Below, piece after piece: positions 28,568-39,375 of a stretch of 64,000 bases of DNA (positions are counted from its first letter, which is position 1; each line of letters begins with the position of its first letter). Position numbers and translations under genes: made by a program. The notes under the pieces are model-generated. The model had not been told where the DNA came from. It did no database searches and was given only the letters and a program-made list of their open reading frames with translations. This DNA comes from Amoeboradix gromovi (Eukaryota; Sanchytriomycota; Sanchytriomycetes; Sanchytriales; Sanchytriaceae): NCBI GenBank assembly GCA_018985225.1, contig JADGIF010000001.1, positions 31,617-95,616 on the forward strand, given 5' to 3'.

Positions 28568-29212
28568 TTAAAGATATTTAATCATCTCTGAATAAGAGCA
28601 TCCAACATCTTCGTCTGTTTCTATACCAATACTTTCAACCAGCTCGCTAGGCTTCTTTTCCATTTTGTCAGAGAGTTCATAAACTATTTCCATTGCTTTT
28701 GACTTGCGAGTCTTCCAAAGCTTTAGCATAGCTATGTAAGACTTATTTATGTGGTCTTTCTCTTCTAGATCCATGGGTTGCTCTTTCAACAGGTCCAAAC
28801 TTGAACTCAGTTTATCTCGTTTAATTCCCAACTCTTCAAGCTCTTTCAACAGGTCCTCGTCGGATGGATCTTTAGCGATTTCATTAATAAACTGAGTATT
28901 GCTTTGGACCGTTGCCTTCAACTCTGCTATTGATTCTTCTAATTCTTTTGTTTGCTGTAAAACGACTTCTTCCTCTTCCGGCGTTTGTCCATCTTCATCC
29001 TGGTGCACATAGTAAATAACCTGCTTTCCGTTCTCTTTAAAAGCAATGCTGTCGTTTGCTGCCATATCTGCTAACGCCTTGCTGGTTGCCGTTTTCTTCA
29101 ATTGTAAATTTAGACTTATGTCTGTGGCAGAATATGGTCTATTTGTCTCTTTTAAATATTTTAATATTTGAGTTGCTATGTTTTCAATGTCCGCTGTCTT
29201 CGCTTTTGCCAT
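28568..29212 (-). CDS. HOP2: HOP2 / PSMC3IP meiotic homologous-pairing protein
   Basis: 214 aa. The N-terminal winged helix is ILKYLKETNRPYSATDISLN, then KTATSKALADMA and KENGKQVIYYVHQDE. Two leucine-rich coiled coils follow, then a C-terminal helix with MLKLWKTRKSKAMEIV. With Mnd1, Hop2 stimulates Dmc1/Rad51 strand exchange in meiosis. It implies meiotic competence. Divergent from CSE1, with 40 nt between start codons. Confidence 0.93.
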   Translation of the reverse strand: MAKAKTADIENIATQILKYLKETNRPYSATDISLNLQLKKTATSKALADMAANDSIAFKENGKQVIYYVHQDEDGQTPEEEEVVLQQTKELEESIAELKATVQSNTQFINEIAKDPSDEDLLKELEELGIKRDKLSSSLDLLKEQPMDLEEKDHINKSYIAMLKLWKTRKSKAMEIVYELSDKMEKKPSELVESIGIETDEDVGCSYSEMIKYL

Positions 29213-29252
29213 TTTACGGTATCAGGGAGTCTCTTCTTTTTTTTCAAACACA

Positions 29253-32079
29253 ATGAGCTTATCGGAATTGTTGCTGCAAACTCTCAACCCTTCAACTCAA
29301 AAGAACGCAACATCCTCTTTGTTTCTTCTGGTGGAATCACAGCCAGCTACACTGATGTCATTGTGCGATCTTGTGATATCAAATGACAAGGTGGTTTCTC
29401 ATACAAGTGCAGTTTTTCTAAAGAATTCGATTGCCAAGCATTATCATAAAAGTGAATACATGGATGTGAATAGCCGAAATGTTCTCAAACAAAGATTGCT
29501 TGATCTCTTGATACATCCGTTGTGTTCTAAAATAGTAAGACAGCAAATTAGTGTTTCCATCTCTAGCGTAGCTGATACAGATAGCTGGACTGATCTACCT
29601 AGTATTCTAGGCTCTACTCTAACAAGCTCCAGCTTGGAAACTCAGTTATTATGTTTAGAAACTATTTATTTGTATGTCACAGTTTGGAAGAAGTATGACT
29701 TGTCCGCTAATGTCGTACTGGATATTCAGCATTCATGCAACACTTTCTTTGTTCCCTTGTTTCTTCCATATATTGAGAATTGCTTTTCCAGTTTACCCAG
29801 CAATCGGGAAGTTGAACAGTATGATATACAATTTCAGTTATTTCTGATCATATCCAAGATATTCAAGTGCTTTATTATTCATGATATTCCTCAGCAGTTA
29901 GAGCCCCATATTCCTCGACTAAGCAGTATTTTATGTTTTTTTATTAGGTTCAACAATCCCCAATACAAACAGCATGAACAGAACCTACTGCATGAGTCCA
30001 CGAAACTAACTAAATTAAGAGGTTCTATTCTAGATACTATCCATCTACTATTATCTAAATACCTCGATGATGTCGCTGATATCAAAAGCACTTTAATAAC
30101 TGCAGTTTGGGATTTAGTTATTGAATATTCATTTACGGTCGAAGAATCCTTAAATTCTACCAACTTAACTACTTCTACTAGGGATGTTATGATATCCAAA
30201 GCTTTGCAAGTGATTTGCGTCTGTATAATCCATAATATTAATAACGAGATATTTCTAGGCAACGGAAATGTAGAATCAGTTGATTTTCTAGTAAACAAGG
30301 TTATAATTGGTAATATTTTAGTCCGGAGAGAGGATCTGGAGCTCTTCGAGGATGATCCACTCAGTTATGCATTTAGAGAGTTGCACGGAACCGAATCTAG
30401 CAGCATTAACAAGTCAACAAATGATCTTGTTAGCGCTTTGTTAAAGTTCTCTCCACTAGGCTCTTCTATAATATCATCATGCATTAGATATATTGATTTG
30501 TTTATCAAGTCATTCAACAGTAACGATCCCAACAGCTGGAAGTATAAATCAACAGCTACTCGTATTATATGCTGTTTGAACCAACCAGACGTTTGCACCC
30601 AGTACATAATTAACCATGTGCTACCTGATTTAAATGCGTCCTCCACTATGCCCTTGTTGTTAAGCGATGCTATTTATTGTATCACTCATTTTAAAAACCT
30701 GCTTGGTAGTGAAATAGAAAGTATATTGACTAAATTAGTAGAAATCCTACATGTCCAGTCCATGAGTAGCCAGCTTAATACAGTTGTCTGTACTTTTAGT
30801 TGCAATGCTATTTCTCTGCTACTTTCCAAATCAACAGCATTTGATCACTCTTTACTGTTAACTAGTGTATTTAGAATATTGAGCAACCAGACAGGGGTGT
30901 ACAAGTCAGAAAATGAATATTACCTAAAGGTGGTCGTAAAAGCGATTTTAACAATGCCAAGTGTTGAATTACAGAACAAAAGTAATGTGTTGTTAAATGA
31001 GCTAATATCTATACTAGAGATAGTAGGACAAAACCCAATTAACCCAAAATTTAACCACTATTTGTTTGAATGTATAGGGATGGTACTAAGACAATCTAGC
31101 TTAAACAACCCGTCAATTAGTAGCCAATACGATGAGGAGCTGGTGCCTATGTTTGGGAATATATTGAGAATGGATATTAGTGAATACAGCCCGTATATAT
31201 TCCAAATATTGACAATAATGTGTAACACAGCAAATACTCCAAATTTGGATATATTGATGCCAACCTTGGTGAAACCGAACGTGTGGGAAAGCAATGGAAA
31301 CATCAAGTCACTTGTAGTACTGTTTAGCATGTATATGGTACACCATCAAGAGAAATTAAAAGAGATTGTGCTCCCATTGCTTGGCGTGTTTCAAAAATTA
31401 ATACAATCAAAGCAAACTAGTAGAGAGGGAATGAAATTGTTACAATCCATGTACCACTACAACTTGATATCGCCAGAGTATACAAACACGATTTTTAATG
31501 TATTATTGACCCGATTGAACCAAAACAAGCAATTCGGAATAGATTTCACCAACTTTGCTTGTTATTTGTCTTCTAACAATAACTTTGGAGCAGACTATTT
31601 CATTAACTGTTTAGAAAGTATACAGCAAGGGTACTTATTATTAATCTAGGATTACTAGCGGAATCTTGAAAAATGTAATGATAGTTAGTAGCAAAGAGAT
31701 CCTAGGAGTAACTAATCGAAAGCTGTGTATTGTAGGGTTAGGGAATATAGCGATGTGTAACTATGTTATTCAAGGACCGTTAGAGCTTCTAGTAGAGTTG
31801 ATAGATGGGATTATAACTCTTACACAAACAGTATCAACTTATACTGCGAAACCCAAAGATTTTGTAGAGCTAGACGATGAAGTTGAAGATGAAAAAGACT
31901 ACGGCGCCACTTTCGTACAACTGAAGTCAGCAGTTACTGTGGTAATGGATCCAGTAAGTGAAATAAAGAATACAAAAGAGTATACTATGGATTTGATGAA
32001 GAAGATATATGGAGTAAATGCTGATGTATTTAATAAGATTCAGTCACCAGGCAGTGTAGCGTTTTTAAGGGAAATGTAG
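29253..32079 (+). CDS. CSE1: CSE1 / exportin-2 (importin-alpha re-exporter)
   Basis: 935 aa from exons 29253-31630 and 31650-32079; start at MSLSELLLQTLNPSTQ. It has an importin-beta N-terminal head (SHTSAVFLKNSIAKHY), then HEAT repeats. Near the C-terminus the family block LMPTLVKPNVWESNGNIKSL precedes LEIVLPLLGVFQKL-type repeats, and the spliced exon gives KLCIVGLGNIAM. CSE1 recycles importin alpha to the cytoplasm with RanGTP. Its size is close to the usual 960 aa. Confidence 0.88.
31631..31649 (+). other. 19-nt intron in CSE1
   Basis: GTACTTATTATTAATCTAG. It joins GG to G (Gly) to give SIQQG|ITSGILKNVMIV, continuous with the terminal HEAT repeats. The unspliced frame stops at the TAG of the 3' splice site. 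Confidence 0.9.
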
Positions 32080-32125
32080 TAAATTAATAGCTTCGTATCA
32101 TTTGTTTTACCTCTTTGAAACCAGC

Positions 32126-32653
32126 ATGTCTTTTGATGATGATTTTGATGTACCGTTAACAGATATCATGGCAAATGTATCAGAAGTAACAGTACTTAAG
32201 CATGAGTCGAAGAGATTCTCTGAGCACTATTATACTATTTATCCATATTATTTCAATTCTACAAAGTTGCCGAAATGCACTAGAAGCTGTTATGAAGGAG
32301 TGGACATCACAATATATCACTTGACAAAGACGTTAACTAGCATGGGATACGAATTTAAGCTGGAATGGAAGAGACATCCGAGAGATTTATTCCATATGGG
32401 AAGATTACTAGTGTTCACAAACAAAAAGAAGAGAGCATTACTCAATGAAATTGGTCAGAATTTACCAATATGCTTCAAAGAATTTGATGATCAGGTAACG
32501 GAATTTAAAAGATTGGCAGATCAGGGAGTATCTTCAAATGATGAATACTTGTTAGTTGTTGATCCATTCTACGTACCTACTGCAATGCGAAAAGCTGAAA
32601 AGGAAGCACCGGAAAAGGTGAAATCCAAGAAATCTGGCAAGAAAAAGAGCTAG
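32126..32653 (+). CDS. Signal recognition particle subunit SRP19 (SEC65)
   Basis: 175 aa from the ATG giving MSFDDDFDVPLTDIM. The RNA-binding core has HYYTIYPYYFNSTK, then EWKRHPRDLFHMGRLLVF, matching the SRP19 signature (IYPxYxxxxK...ExxKxHPRD...GRVRV). The tail is Lys-rich. It binds helices 6 and 8 of SRP RNA and primes SRP54 binding. Confidence 0.88.
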   Translation: MSFDDDFDVPLTDIMANVSEVTVLKHESKRFSEHYYTIYPYYFNSTKLPKCTRSCYEGVDITIYHLTKTLTSMGYEFKLEWKRHPRDLFHMGRLLVFTNKKKRALLNEIGQNLPICFKEFDDQVTEFKRLADQGVSSNDEYLLVVDPFYVPTAMRKAEKEAPEKVKSKKSGKKKS

Positions 32654-32664
32654 GCCTATAATAA

Positions 32665-33813
32665 ATGTCAATTAGTTTCAAAGCCTCTTATAAGACTACT
32701 GCAATTACTCAAGCATTTGCTAAAAGAAATTGGACAGAAAAGAACGTGGATGACTCAGATTTCACATTATTTTGGAGTGATGTTTCCTGGATATACAAGT
32801 TTATGGATTCGCTGCCATTGCAGAAACACCAGCTAATCAATCACTTTAGAAACAATTATGAGCTAACAAAGAAAGACTTACTGATCAAGAATTTAAAGAT
32901 GTATTGGAGGAAGTCCAATCCTTTTGCTCTATTTTATGATGCTGTAGACAACATTGTACCAGTGAGTTTCGAAATTCCTACGGAATTTGCAATATTTCAT
33001 GACTATTATAAGAAAAATCCAAAGAAAATGTGGATTATGAAGCCATCTGGAAAATCACAAGGTAAGGGTATATTTATGGTTACTAAACTGGCTCTAGTTC
33101 GTGCTCAATATGACCAGTGCCGTAAAGTCCTGGGGATGTCCTTTGCAGAAAGAGAAAATTTGGAATCCTCGGAAGTTGAATCTTATGTTGTACAGGAATA
33201 CATCATAAATCCGCTTCTTATAGGGTTTCGAAAGTTCGACATGAGACTATATGTTTTAGTGACCAGTTTCTGTCCTCTTATAGTCTATATTCATAAGCTA
33301 GGATTTTGCAGATTTAGCCAAAGTTTGTATTCTCTTGATTACTCCAATCTGGCCGTGCATGCCACTAACGTTGCAATTCAAAAAAACCACTGCGATTACA
33401 ACAAGAAGTATGGGTGTAAATGGAATTTAAACAAATTCAGAAGCTATCTTGCGGCTAAAAAGGGATATGATGCTTGCGTTGAGCTATTCAACAACATTGA
33501 AAAGGTTATTCTAACTTCACTTTTTTCCGTGGAAAACAGAATAATACATTCTAATCAAGCATTTGAGCTATACGGATATGACGTATTAATTGACGAAAAC
33601 CTTAAACCCTGGTTAATCGAGGTTAATGCCAGTCCTTCTCTCACAAGCGAGAACGATGAAGATCTGTCTATAAAAGTCAAAGTTTTGTCTGATATGCTGG
33701 ATTTGCTGCATTTAGACAAGAAAGTTGAGTTTGTGAACGGATTTCAACCGGTTTACAATAACGGATTTATTGCCGCAGATGAGACATATTATTCTAAAAT
33801 AGGTACAAAGTAA
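32665..33813 (+). CDS. Tubulin-tyrosine-ligase-like polyglutamylase, TTLL9 type
   Basis: 382 aa. The TTL ATP-grasp core is complete: WSDVSWIYKFMDSLPLQKHQ, then NHFRNNYELTKKDLL, MWIMKPSGKSQGKGIFMVTK, VQEYIINPLLIGFRKFDMRL and LIEVNASPSLTSENDED. This set is closest to TTLL9, a polyglutamylase of axonemal tubulin. It fits with CFAP20 and the CEP95-like gene in pointing to a motile flagellum. Confidence 0.88.
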   Translation: MSISFKASYKTTAITQAFAKRNWTEKNVDDSDFTLFWSDVSWIYKFMDSLPLQKHQLINHFRNNYELTKKDLLIKNLKMYWRKSNPFALFYDAVDNIVPVSFEIPTEFAIFHDYYKKNPKKMWIMKPSGKSQGKGIFMVTKLALVRAQYDQCRKVLGMSFAERENLESSEVESYVVQEYIINPLLIGFRKFDMRLYVLVTSFCPLIVYIHKLGFCRFSQSLYSLDYSNLAVHATNVAIQKNHCDYNKKYGCKWNLNKFRSYLAAKKGYDACVELFNNIEKVILTSLFSVENRIIHSNQAFELYGYDVLIDENLKPWLIEVNASPSLTSENDEDLSIKVKVLSDMLDLLHLDKKVEFVNGFQPVYNNGFIAADETYYSKIGTK

Positions 33814-33828
33814 ATTTATTAACTGCAG

Positions 33829-35426
33829 TTATATAACAGTCCATTGTAAGTACTTTTCGGCATACTCTTCTGCGTCCTCGTATTCAAAGTTAGATGGTTT
33901 AGTGGTTAAGCTGACTTTCAGTAATAGCTCATTCCCTAATTCTGAAATGCAATGCAATGCATAATCCAAGTCTTCTTTTGTGTGAGCAGCCGACAAACAG
34001 AATCTAACTCTGCTAGAAATTATAGGAGTTGCTGGATAACCACTAAATAAGTACTAAATTACACTACTACAACGGCAATGCCTCTTTCTTTCATTCCTCT
34101 TGAAAATCCAGGGAGTTTTGCAGTGTTAAACAGCAATAATGGTACAACTGGCGATGCAGGGTCACCTAGAACACAAAATCCCATATTCTTTAGGTGATGG
34201 TAAAAGTATCGACTATTCTCATGGAGCTGATTAATCCGATACAGTCCCTCATTGCTTAAAATACTGGAAAACGCAGCCGTTACTTGATGAACAACTGGCA
34301 ACGGCATTGGTTCACAGTACACCATGCCGTGAGAGCTCTTTCTCAGAAACCGAGTTAAAACTTTACTACCAGCAATATAACCTCCAGCGGCTCCGAAACT
34401 CTTTGTGAATGTACCCATTAAAATATCAACATCCTTTGGATTTACTCCTAAATGCTCACATACACCCCTACCAGTATTCCCTAATGCTCCGATTGAGTGT
34501 GCTTCATCCAGGTATAAGTAAAAATTGAATTTCTTTTTTAATGATACAATTTCTTTTAAATGAACAATGCTGCCTTCCATACTGTATAAACCTTCTACTA
34601 CAACTAATATTTTTTTCCAAGGTCTATGAGTCCTGGGTTGTCCTTGAGAAATGGCATCACTTAAGACTACTGCCAAACTAGCTGCATTGTTATGTTCAAA
34701 CACCTTTATTGTGGCACCGCTTAACCTAGCACCAGTAACCAGTGAGCTGTGATTAAATTCATCAGAAATAATTAGACTACCTTTACCAACAAGTGCGGGA
34801 ATAACCGTAGAGTTCGTTGCAAATCCCATGCTAATTACAATAGCATCTTCGCTACCAATATATTCTGCCACCAACTTTTCCAATTCAACATGTGATTTTG
34901 TATTAAAATCGGACCTACTAGCACTTACGCCTAAGCCTTTAGTCATGTTTTCTTGGACAAACTCAGCACAATCACCCTCGCATTCGGCAAATCCTAAATA
35001 ATTGTAACTACTCAGATTTAAGACTCTTTGACCGAATCCAGTAAATTGAAATGACTTACAGTAGTCTTCAGTACTTCTGTCTTTAAGAGTCATAAATCTG
35101 CCAGCGGCTGAACAGATAGGCCTATTAAAACAGTCACGTATGCGTCTATAGATTCTGCGTATGAAGAAATTGCTGAAATCATTAACTAATGGAGCATATC
35201 CGTCATTGTTCTTCAAATGGGAATACTCTTCGCTTTTAAAGACTTTTCCAAAAACATCTCGGATATGTCCAAAAAGTATCAACAAAAGATAATTCAGGTA
35301 AGTAGTTATTATAACATACATTTTCACATCATCCTCAACCTTCTGATGTACATGTGAATGGACGTCACCTTTATTGCTTAATAAGGAAATTGCAGAATCT
35401 TTAGCTCTCTCTTGCTTACCCTTCAT
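33829..35426 (-). CDS. LCB2: Serine palmitoyltransferase subunit 2
   Basis: 525 aa from exons 34063-35426 and 33829-34042; start at [11 protein letters not shown] (the longer frame begins at GTG). N-terminal TM ([20 protein letters not shown]), then the AOS fold with [27 protein letters not shown] and the PLP lysine in [16 protein letters not shown]. Splicing restores [20 protein letters not shown], then [15 protein letters not shown]. It is the catalytic subunit for the first step of sphingolipid synthesis, in the ER. Confidence 0.95.
34043..34062 (-). other. 20-nt intron in LCB2
   Basis: On the coding strand GTAATTTAGTACTTATTTAG. Splicing inside a Val codon restores the invariant VVVVG(F/Y)PATP motif. 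About 70 codons follow in exon 2. Confidence 0.95.
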
Positions 35427-35578
35427 ATTGGAAATAAAAATGCGTTTCAGATTAAAATCTGAACGTGTAAACGGGATTGCGTTACAAGAATTGCGCGTTG
35501 AGTTATGCTGACTCAAACACACAGTAACACATCCGATTTAATCTTGTATTCTAAAATAAACCATTCCCCTGTTTTGTG

Positions 35579-36088
35579 ATGGTGCAGCTATTTGTGATCA
35601 CTGCATCGAGTCATGCTGTCAAAGAACACTGGGAAGCTTGTGGATTATCCACCGCTACAGAATCTTTAGGGATAAGAACCTATTTGTTTGAAAACCAAAA
35701 GATATATTATATCTCACTGAGTAATTATGAGTTTATTTATCAGTTACCGCTGCATAGTTTAATCCAGATAAATAATGTGAAGCTTCTAGATGTGCTGCTA
35801 AATAAATGGAATAGAAAAAGAGATCAGCTTTATCAAGGTTATTCTACTAGTTGTTGTAACATTGATTTTAAAGTATTTCAAATCAACAACCTAACTCTTC
35901 TTGAAATATCTGGTGAGTTTAAGAAATGCCCACCAGTGCTATTAGAGAAGATTGTGCCATTTCATTTGCAGCAAACTTCTGAAGTTTTGATTAAAACTCA
36001 TTTATTCAAAAATTGTACAATCGAGCCAAATACCAGAGACGGGATGCTTTTATGGCTGCAAGCTATTTTTGAACACGAAATTCAGTAA
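35579..36088 (+). CDS. MED20-like protein (tentative)
   Basis: 169 aa from ATG. The order of elements resembles Mediator subunit 20/Srb2: a short N-terminal strand region, a middle helix (LLDVLLNKWNRKRDQLYQGY), a strand pair (DFKVFQINNLTLLEISGEF) and a C-terminal LLWLQAIFEHE like MED20's ...LLLEFLQ. Identity is low. It could also be an unrelated small nuclear protein. Confidence 0.33.
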   Translation: MVQLFVITASSHAVKEHWEACGLSTATESLGIRTYLFENQKIYYISLSNYEFIYQLPLHSLIQINNVKLLDVLLNKWNRKRDQLYQGYSTSCCNIDFKVFQINNLTLLEISGEFKKCPPVLLEKIVPFHLQQTSEVLIKTHLFKNCTIEPNTRDGMLLWLQAIFEHEIQ

Positions 36089-36089
36089 A

Positions 36090-37214
36090 TCAAATACTTC
36101 TCAATACTCGCTGTCTATTCTGCGAGGGTTGAAATATATTCCTCACCAAACTCTGTAATCTAGAAGATTCAATAGTCCACCTCCTCCGGGGTATATCCAA
36201 CAGTGCTATATTTAGGATTGCCTTGGTATCTGATAGTTCTTCCAACTCAGAATTTTGCGGAGCTATATCAATGCACTTGTCTATTAGTAGACATAAATCA
36301 TCTATCAAATTTGCACTAATTGGAGAAAAGTGGATTCCATTTAAAACCTGAGTTTTGACGTGGTTCCACAACATGGCAAACAGCTCATCATTTATATAAT
36401 CAAATGTATTGAAATGTAAGGATTTAAATTGGTCCAGTAGCTCTATAAATGATTTTATTCTGTTTCTAGAGCTATCAAAAGATTGCAGAGATTCTGCCAC
36501 TGGTAAAAGTATCTTGTGTTCCTCATAAATAAGGTTTACAACGAAGATAAAATACTTTCGAGGTACATGATATCTAAGGTTCAAAATAGCAATATCATTT
36601 AACATATGAATTGGGTATTCACAACTCGAGGCGACGAATGTATCGAGTACTGATTCATCAAATCCAAACACGTCAAAGTAAGCCAAAAGTGGATAAACAC
36701 CAAGGCAATCTAGCAGTTTGTCTTTAGTTTTGCGTAGGTTCAGAACATTTAGTACATCTGAGAGATGTATTGATAGCAATTGCTTATTTATTGATAAATA
36801 ATCTTTGTTTAGAACATTTGATGAGAACCCCAAGACTAGATCATGATAGTCTAAAGAAAGCTTATCATAACATTCAACCGCTTCTTTGACACCGTGATCT
36901 ATCAATTCTTTTAGGAGTTCGTGGTTACGGAGGTTGTTAAAATGATTTATCAAGTTGGCTCTGGCGCGAGAAGGATGAATTGCATTGTCTAGCTCAATCG
37001 TCTTACTCAATATATTCTGGAGTTCCACAAACTGTTTGTAGTCCTCTATTAAGTTGTAAATTTTGCCTTGTTCCGTTGGAGAAATTAATTTTATCAGTTT
37101 TTCGTTGACGGTCTGGGTCTTTTTGAATTGAGATAACACAACATATTTTAAAGATGAGTCTATTTTCTCCAAAGGATATTCAGTGAACTCGAATTGATTG
37201 ATGTCATGTTGCAT
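36090..37214 (-). CDS. ZW10/Dsl1-like helical protein (tentative)
   Basis: 374 aa, all-helical. The last 35 residues (WTIESSRLQSLVRNIFQPSQ, then NRQRVLRSI) resemble the ZW10 C-terminus (FxPxxVxxLIRALFQxTxxR). It is half the length of metazoan ZW10. ZW10/Dsl1 tethers Golgi-derived vesicles at the ER and has a kinetochore role in animals. No other family fits better, but the match is short. Confidence 0.38.
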   Translation of the reverse strand: MQHDINQFEFTEYPLEKIDSSLKYVVLSQFKKTQTVNEKLIKLISPTEQGKIYNLIEDYKQFVELQNILSKTIELDNAIHPSRARANLINHFNNLRNHELLKELIDHGVKEAVECYDKLSLDYHDLVLGFSSNVLNKDYLSINKQLLSIHLSDVLNVLNLRKTKDKLLDCLGVYPLLAYFDVFGFDESVLDTFVASSCEYPIHMLNDIAILNLRYHVPRKYFIFVVNLIYEEHKILLPVAESLQSFDSSRNRIKSFIELLDQFKSLHFNTFDYINDELFAMLWNHVKTQVLNGIHFSPISANLIDDLCLLIDKCIDIAPQNSELEELSDTKAILNIALLDIPRRRWTIESSRLQSLVRNIFQPSQNRQRVLRSI

Positions 37215-37276
37215 ATCTATTTCAAGGAGAACGATTCCATTTTTATTAATTTCAAATTTTAGACGTCGCGCTTTGC

Positions 37277-38416
37277 ATGTTTACAACAAACGATGTATTT
37301 CACAGTGCTATTGTTAAATTGGAAGGAATTCCATGGGATCTTAGAGTTGAAGAGATTTTAAACATGTTGTACCCTTTTGTGCCAATAGGACAGCCTCCAA
37401 GATTGCATATACCCATAGATGTAATTACTGGAAAAACGCTTTCTTGTGCGTTTATAGAAATTGGCACTATGGAAAATGCTTATGCTTGTGTAAGGCATTT
37501 GGAATCCAGGAGACCTATTCTACATGGCAAGGCACCCAGGGTTACTGTCTCCAACCACGTAGAATTACAGAATGCGTTCTTTTCCAATGGAAGCCTTGTT
37601 CGGGAAGATGTTATTAAAATATTGACTGTTTGTAGAAACTACAAACGTCAATATAACAGAAGGTGTCCCAATAGACCGTTCGATTATGTTATATCGCTCA
37701 TACAAATATTTTCGTTTGATTCTATCCAAGAGGCAACGCAAAGAGATCAAATCTTTGAGTTCCATAAAAATGCTGTAGAGTTGTTGAAAATTTTTACTAA
37801 AAAAGATTTTTCGTACTTTAGAAAAGACTTATTGTATAGCCTGGTACTATGTGGAGTAGTATGTCTCGGATACACTTTAAAACAGCGTGAAGTACTAGTC
37901 AGAACTAGTCAAATTAATTTACCTGAGCGTTATATTAGGTATTTGAAGGATGAAGAGACTACTGGGCATTTAGTGAGAAGATTGAAGAGAAAGCTAGAAG
38001 TTCCATTGCTGGGTAAGTTTTCAGGGTTTGGTCATACTTTAATTAAACAGTTTACGCACGAAATTCAAATTCCTGATCTATATGATTTGAGTAGTCAGAT
38101 GTGTTCAAGACCATCCGGAGTTGTCCCAGTAGCTAGACATTCATCATATGAAAGCAATAGGTTTGACAGCAATAGTGAAATCAAGAGATTGACTGAGATA
38201 ATTATTGAAAACCAAACCCGAATTGGCAATATTGAACGAGCTATGAAAGACTTAATTACAATCAGACAAGCCAAAGAAGCCAAGGATGAAGCCAAAGATT
38301 TTCCATCATTAGATGTAGCTACTGAAGTATCGGAGTTATTTAAATGTGGTGCATGCTGCAAAGTTGATCATTTGCATTCAAAACTAGCGGCGCTAGAACC
38401 GGAAACCCAAATGTGA
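37277..38416 (+). CDS. RRM RNA-binding protein with C-terminal coiled coil
   Basis: 379 aa. The N-terminus is an RRM-like fold: AIVKLEGIPWDLRVEEILNM as RNP2 and first helix, then CAFIEIGTMENAYACVRHLE as RNP1 and second helix. A helical middle follows, then a short coiled coil (about residues 305-340) and a terminal Cys pair (FKCGACCKVDH). No specific orthologue was recognised; fungal RRM proteins with similar layouts act in mRNA regulation. The last bases of the gene lie at the edge of a repeat shared with 53.1-53.4 kb. Confidence 0.6.
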   Translation: MFTTNDVFHSAIVKLEGIPWDLRVEEILNMLYPFVPIGQPPRLHIPIDVITGKTLSCAFIEIGTMENAYACVRHLESRRPILHGKAPRVTVSNHVELQNAFFSNGSLVREDVIKILTVCRNYKRQYNRRCPNRPFDYVISLIQIFSFDSIQEATQRDQIFEFHKNAVELLKIFTKKDFSYFRKDLLYSLVLCGVVCLGYTLKQREVLVRTSQINLPERYIRYLKDEETTGHLVRRLKRKLEVPLLGKFSGFGHTLIKQFTHEIQIPDLYDLSSQMCSRPSGVVPVARHSSYESNRFDSNSEIKRLTEIIIENQTRIGNIERAMKDLITIRQAKEAKDEAKDFPSLDVATEVSELFKCGACCKVDHLHSKLAALEPETQM

Positions 38417-38689
38417 ATTTCTTAAATAAATCATAGTTCTCTTCAATTTTATTAGCGTATTTTATAAAACATTTAGTAATACGAATAACACCATTTAAAG
38501 GATTTTAGCGACCTCTCATTGGAACGCAACTGTTGATGAAGAATGAAAAGCTATCCAATTTCGTTAGAGTTGCCACAATCCAAAAAGAAGATTCAAGGAA
38601 GATGCTTAAATGGCACTTACCCAAGTTGTCTACACTGAAGGAGTGTGGGATCTCGAAGTAATTTGAGAGCTTCACATTTAACGTAGGCG
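38403..38689 (+). repeat. Inverted-repeat pair, copy D1 (arms plus unique core)
   Basis: Arm A (38403-38551) and arm B (38602-38689) are nearly identical to the reverse complement of 53276-53423 and 53114-53201. I see two mismatches in arm A, for example GCGTATTTTATAAAACATTT against GCGTATTTTATAAAATATTT. The 50-nt core (38552-38601) is unrelated or very diverged. The copy lies between the convergent RRM and PEX11 genes. Confidence 0.92.
38536..38661 (+). CDS. Small ORF in repeat D1, 41 aa, hypothetical
   Basis: It runs from an ATG in arm A through the unique core (KLSNFVRVATIQKEDSRK) into arm B, ending MLKWHLPKLSTLKECGISK. The same C-terminal 19 residues can be read, after splicing, in the 53-kb copy. 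No family was recognised. Coding status is uncertain, but a shared C-terminus with different N-termini is notable. Confidence 0.38.
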   Translation: MKNEKLSNFVRVATIQKEDSRKMLKWHLPKLSTLKECGISK

Positions 38690-38714
38690 GAACTCAAGAA
38701 ATAATAAAACAACT

Positions 38715-39362
38715 TTATTTAATATTTTTAGCTATGTCATAAACACCATTCAGTGCTGTAATAGTGCCAAACAATCCAATCGAAGACTCCGAGAACGAAG
38801 TGTATCCCAAAGAATTCAATGGAATCATTAAATCTATAAAATCCATGAACAATGACTTTTTGGAAATCAATTTCTCACGAATGAGCTGCTGCCTTTGAGG
38901 GTAATTGAAGGTCAAGTGCAACTGCTTAATTAAACTCAAAACAATACCAAAGGCCCAAAAACGCATGTGAAATTCTTTAATACTTTTTAATCGATCTTTT
39001 GAGGGGGAATAAAGCCTTAAACCATTGAACAATAAGGCATGATCGCAATAGAAGAAAAATTGCATGGAAATATTGCGAGCCACAGATAAAAAGCGAACGA
39101 CGGGATCTTTATCTCCTGTACCTTTAAAATTTTGAGTTTCTTCCACCAAAGGTACAAAAAAATCTAAGCGGAATAGCCGTAGCCATTTCCTGGTAAGTGA
39201 GCCGCTGATCATTATAGATCGGAATTTTTCTTGCAACTCACCAGTTGTGTGCTGAACTAAAAAGCGACAAAGGTATTGAACTGATCGATAAACCTTGTCT
39301 CTTCCAGCAGTGGTAGCAAAATAGATTTGAAATGTCTTCAAAGCTCTTAAACCTTTAAGCAT
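38715..39362 (-). CDS. PEX11: Peroxin PEX11
   Basis: 215 aa. The family start LKTFQIYFATTAGRDKVYRS, then VQYLCRFLVQHT and LTRKWLRLFRLDFFVP, is characteristic of PEX11. A Gly-rich C-terminal hydrophobic segment follows (SSIGLFGTITALNGVYDI). PEX11 shapes and divides peroxisomal membranes. PEX10 lies 0.3 kb away, so peroxisome genes are neighbours here. Confidence 0.9.
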   Translation of the reverse strand: MLKGLRALKTFQIYFATTAGRDKVYRSVQYLCRFLVQHTTGELQEKFRSIMISGSLTRKWLRLFRLDFFVPLVEETQNFKGTGDKDPVVRFLSVARNISMQFFFYCDHALLFNGLRLYSPSKDRLKSIKEFHMRFWAFGIVLSLIKQLHLTFNYPQRQQLIREKLISKKSLFMDFIDLMIPLNSLGYTSFSESSIGLFGTITALNGVYDIAKNIK

Positions 39363-39375
39363 TGTTTTGAAAATT

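Noticed and set aside
38403-38689. D1/D2 as a pair of spliceosomal snRNA or SRP RNA genes
   Set aside because: No Sm site or conserved snRNA/SRP motifs in the arms, although short hairpins such as ACACT-GAAGG-AGTGT occur in arm B.
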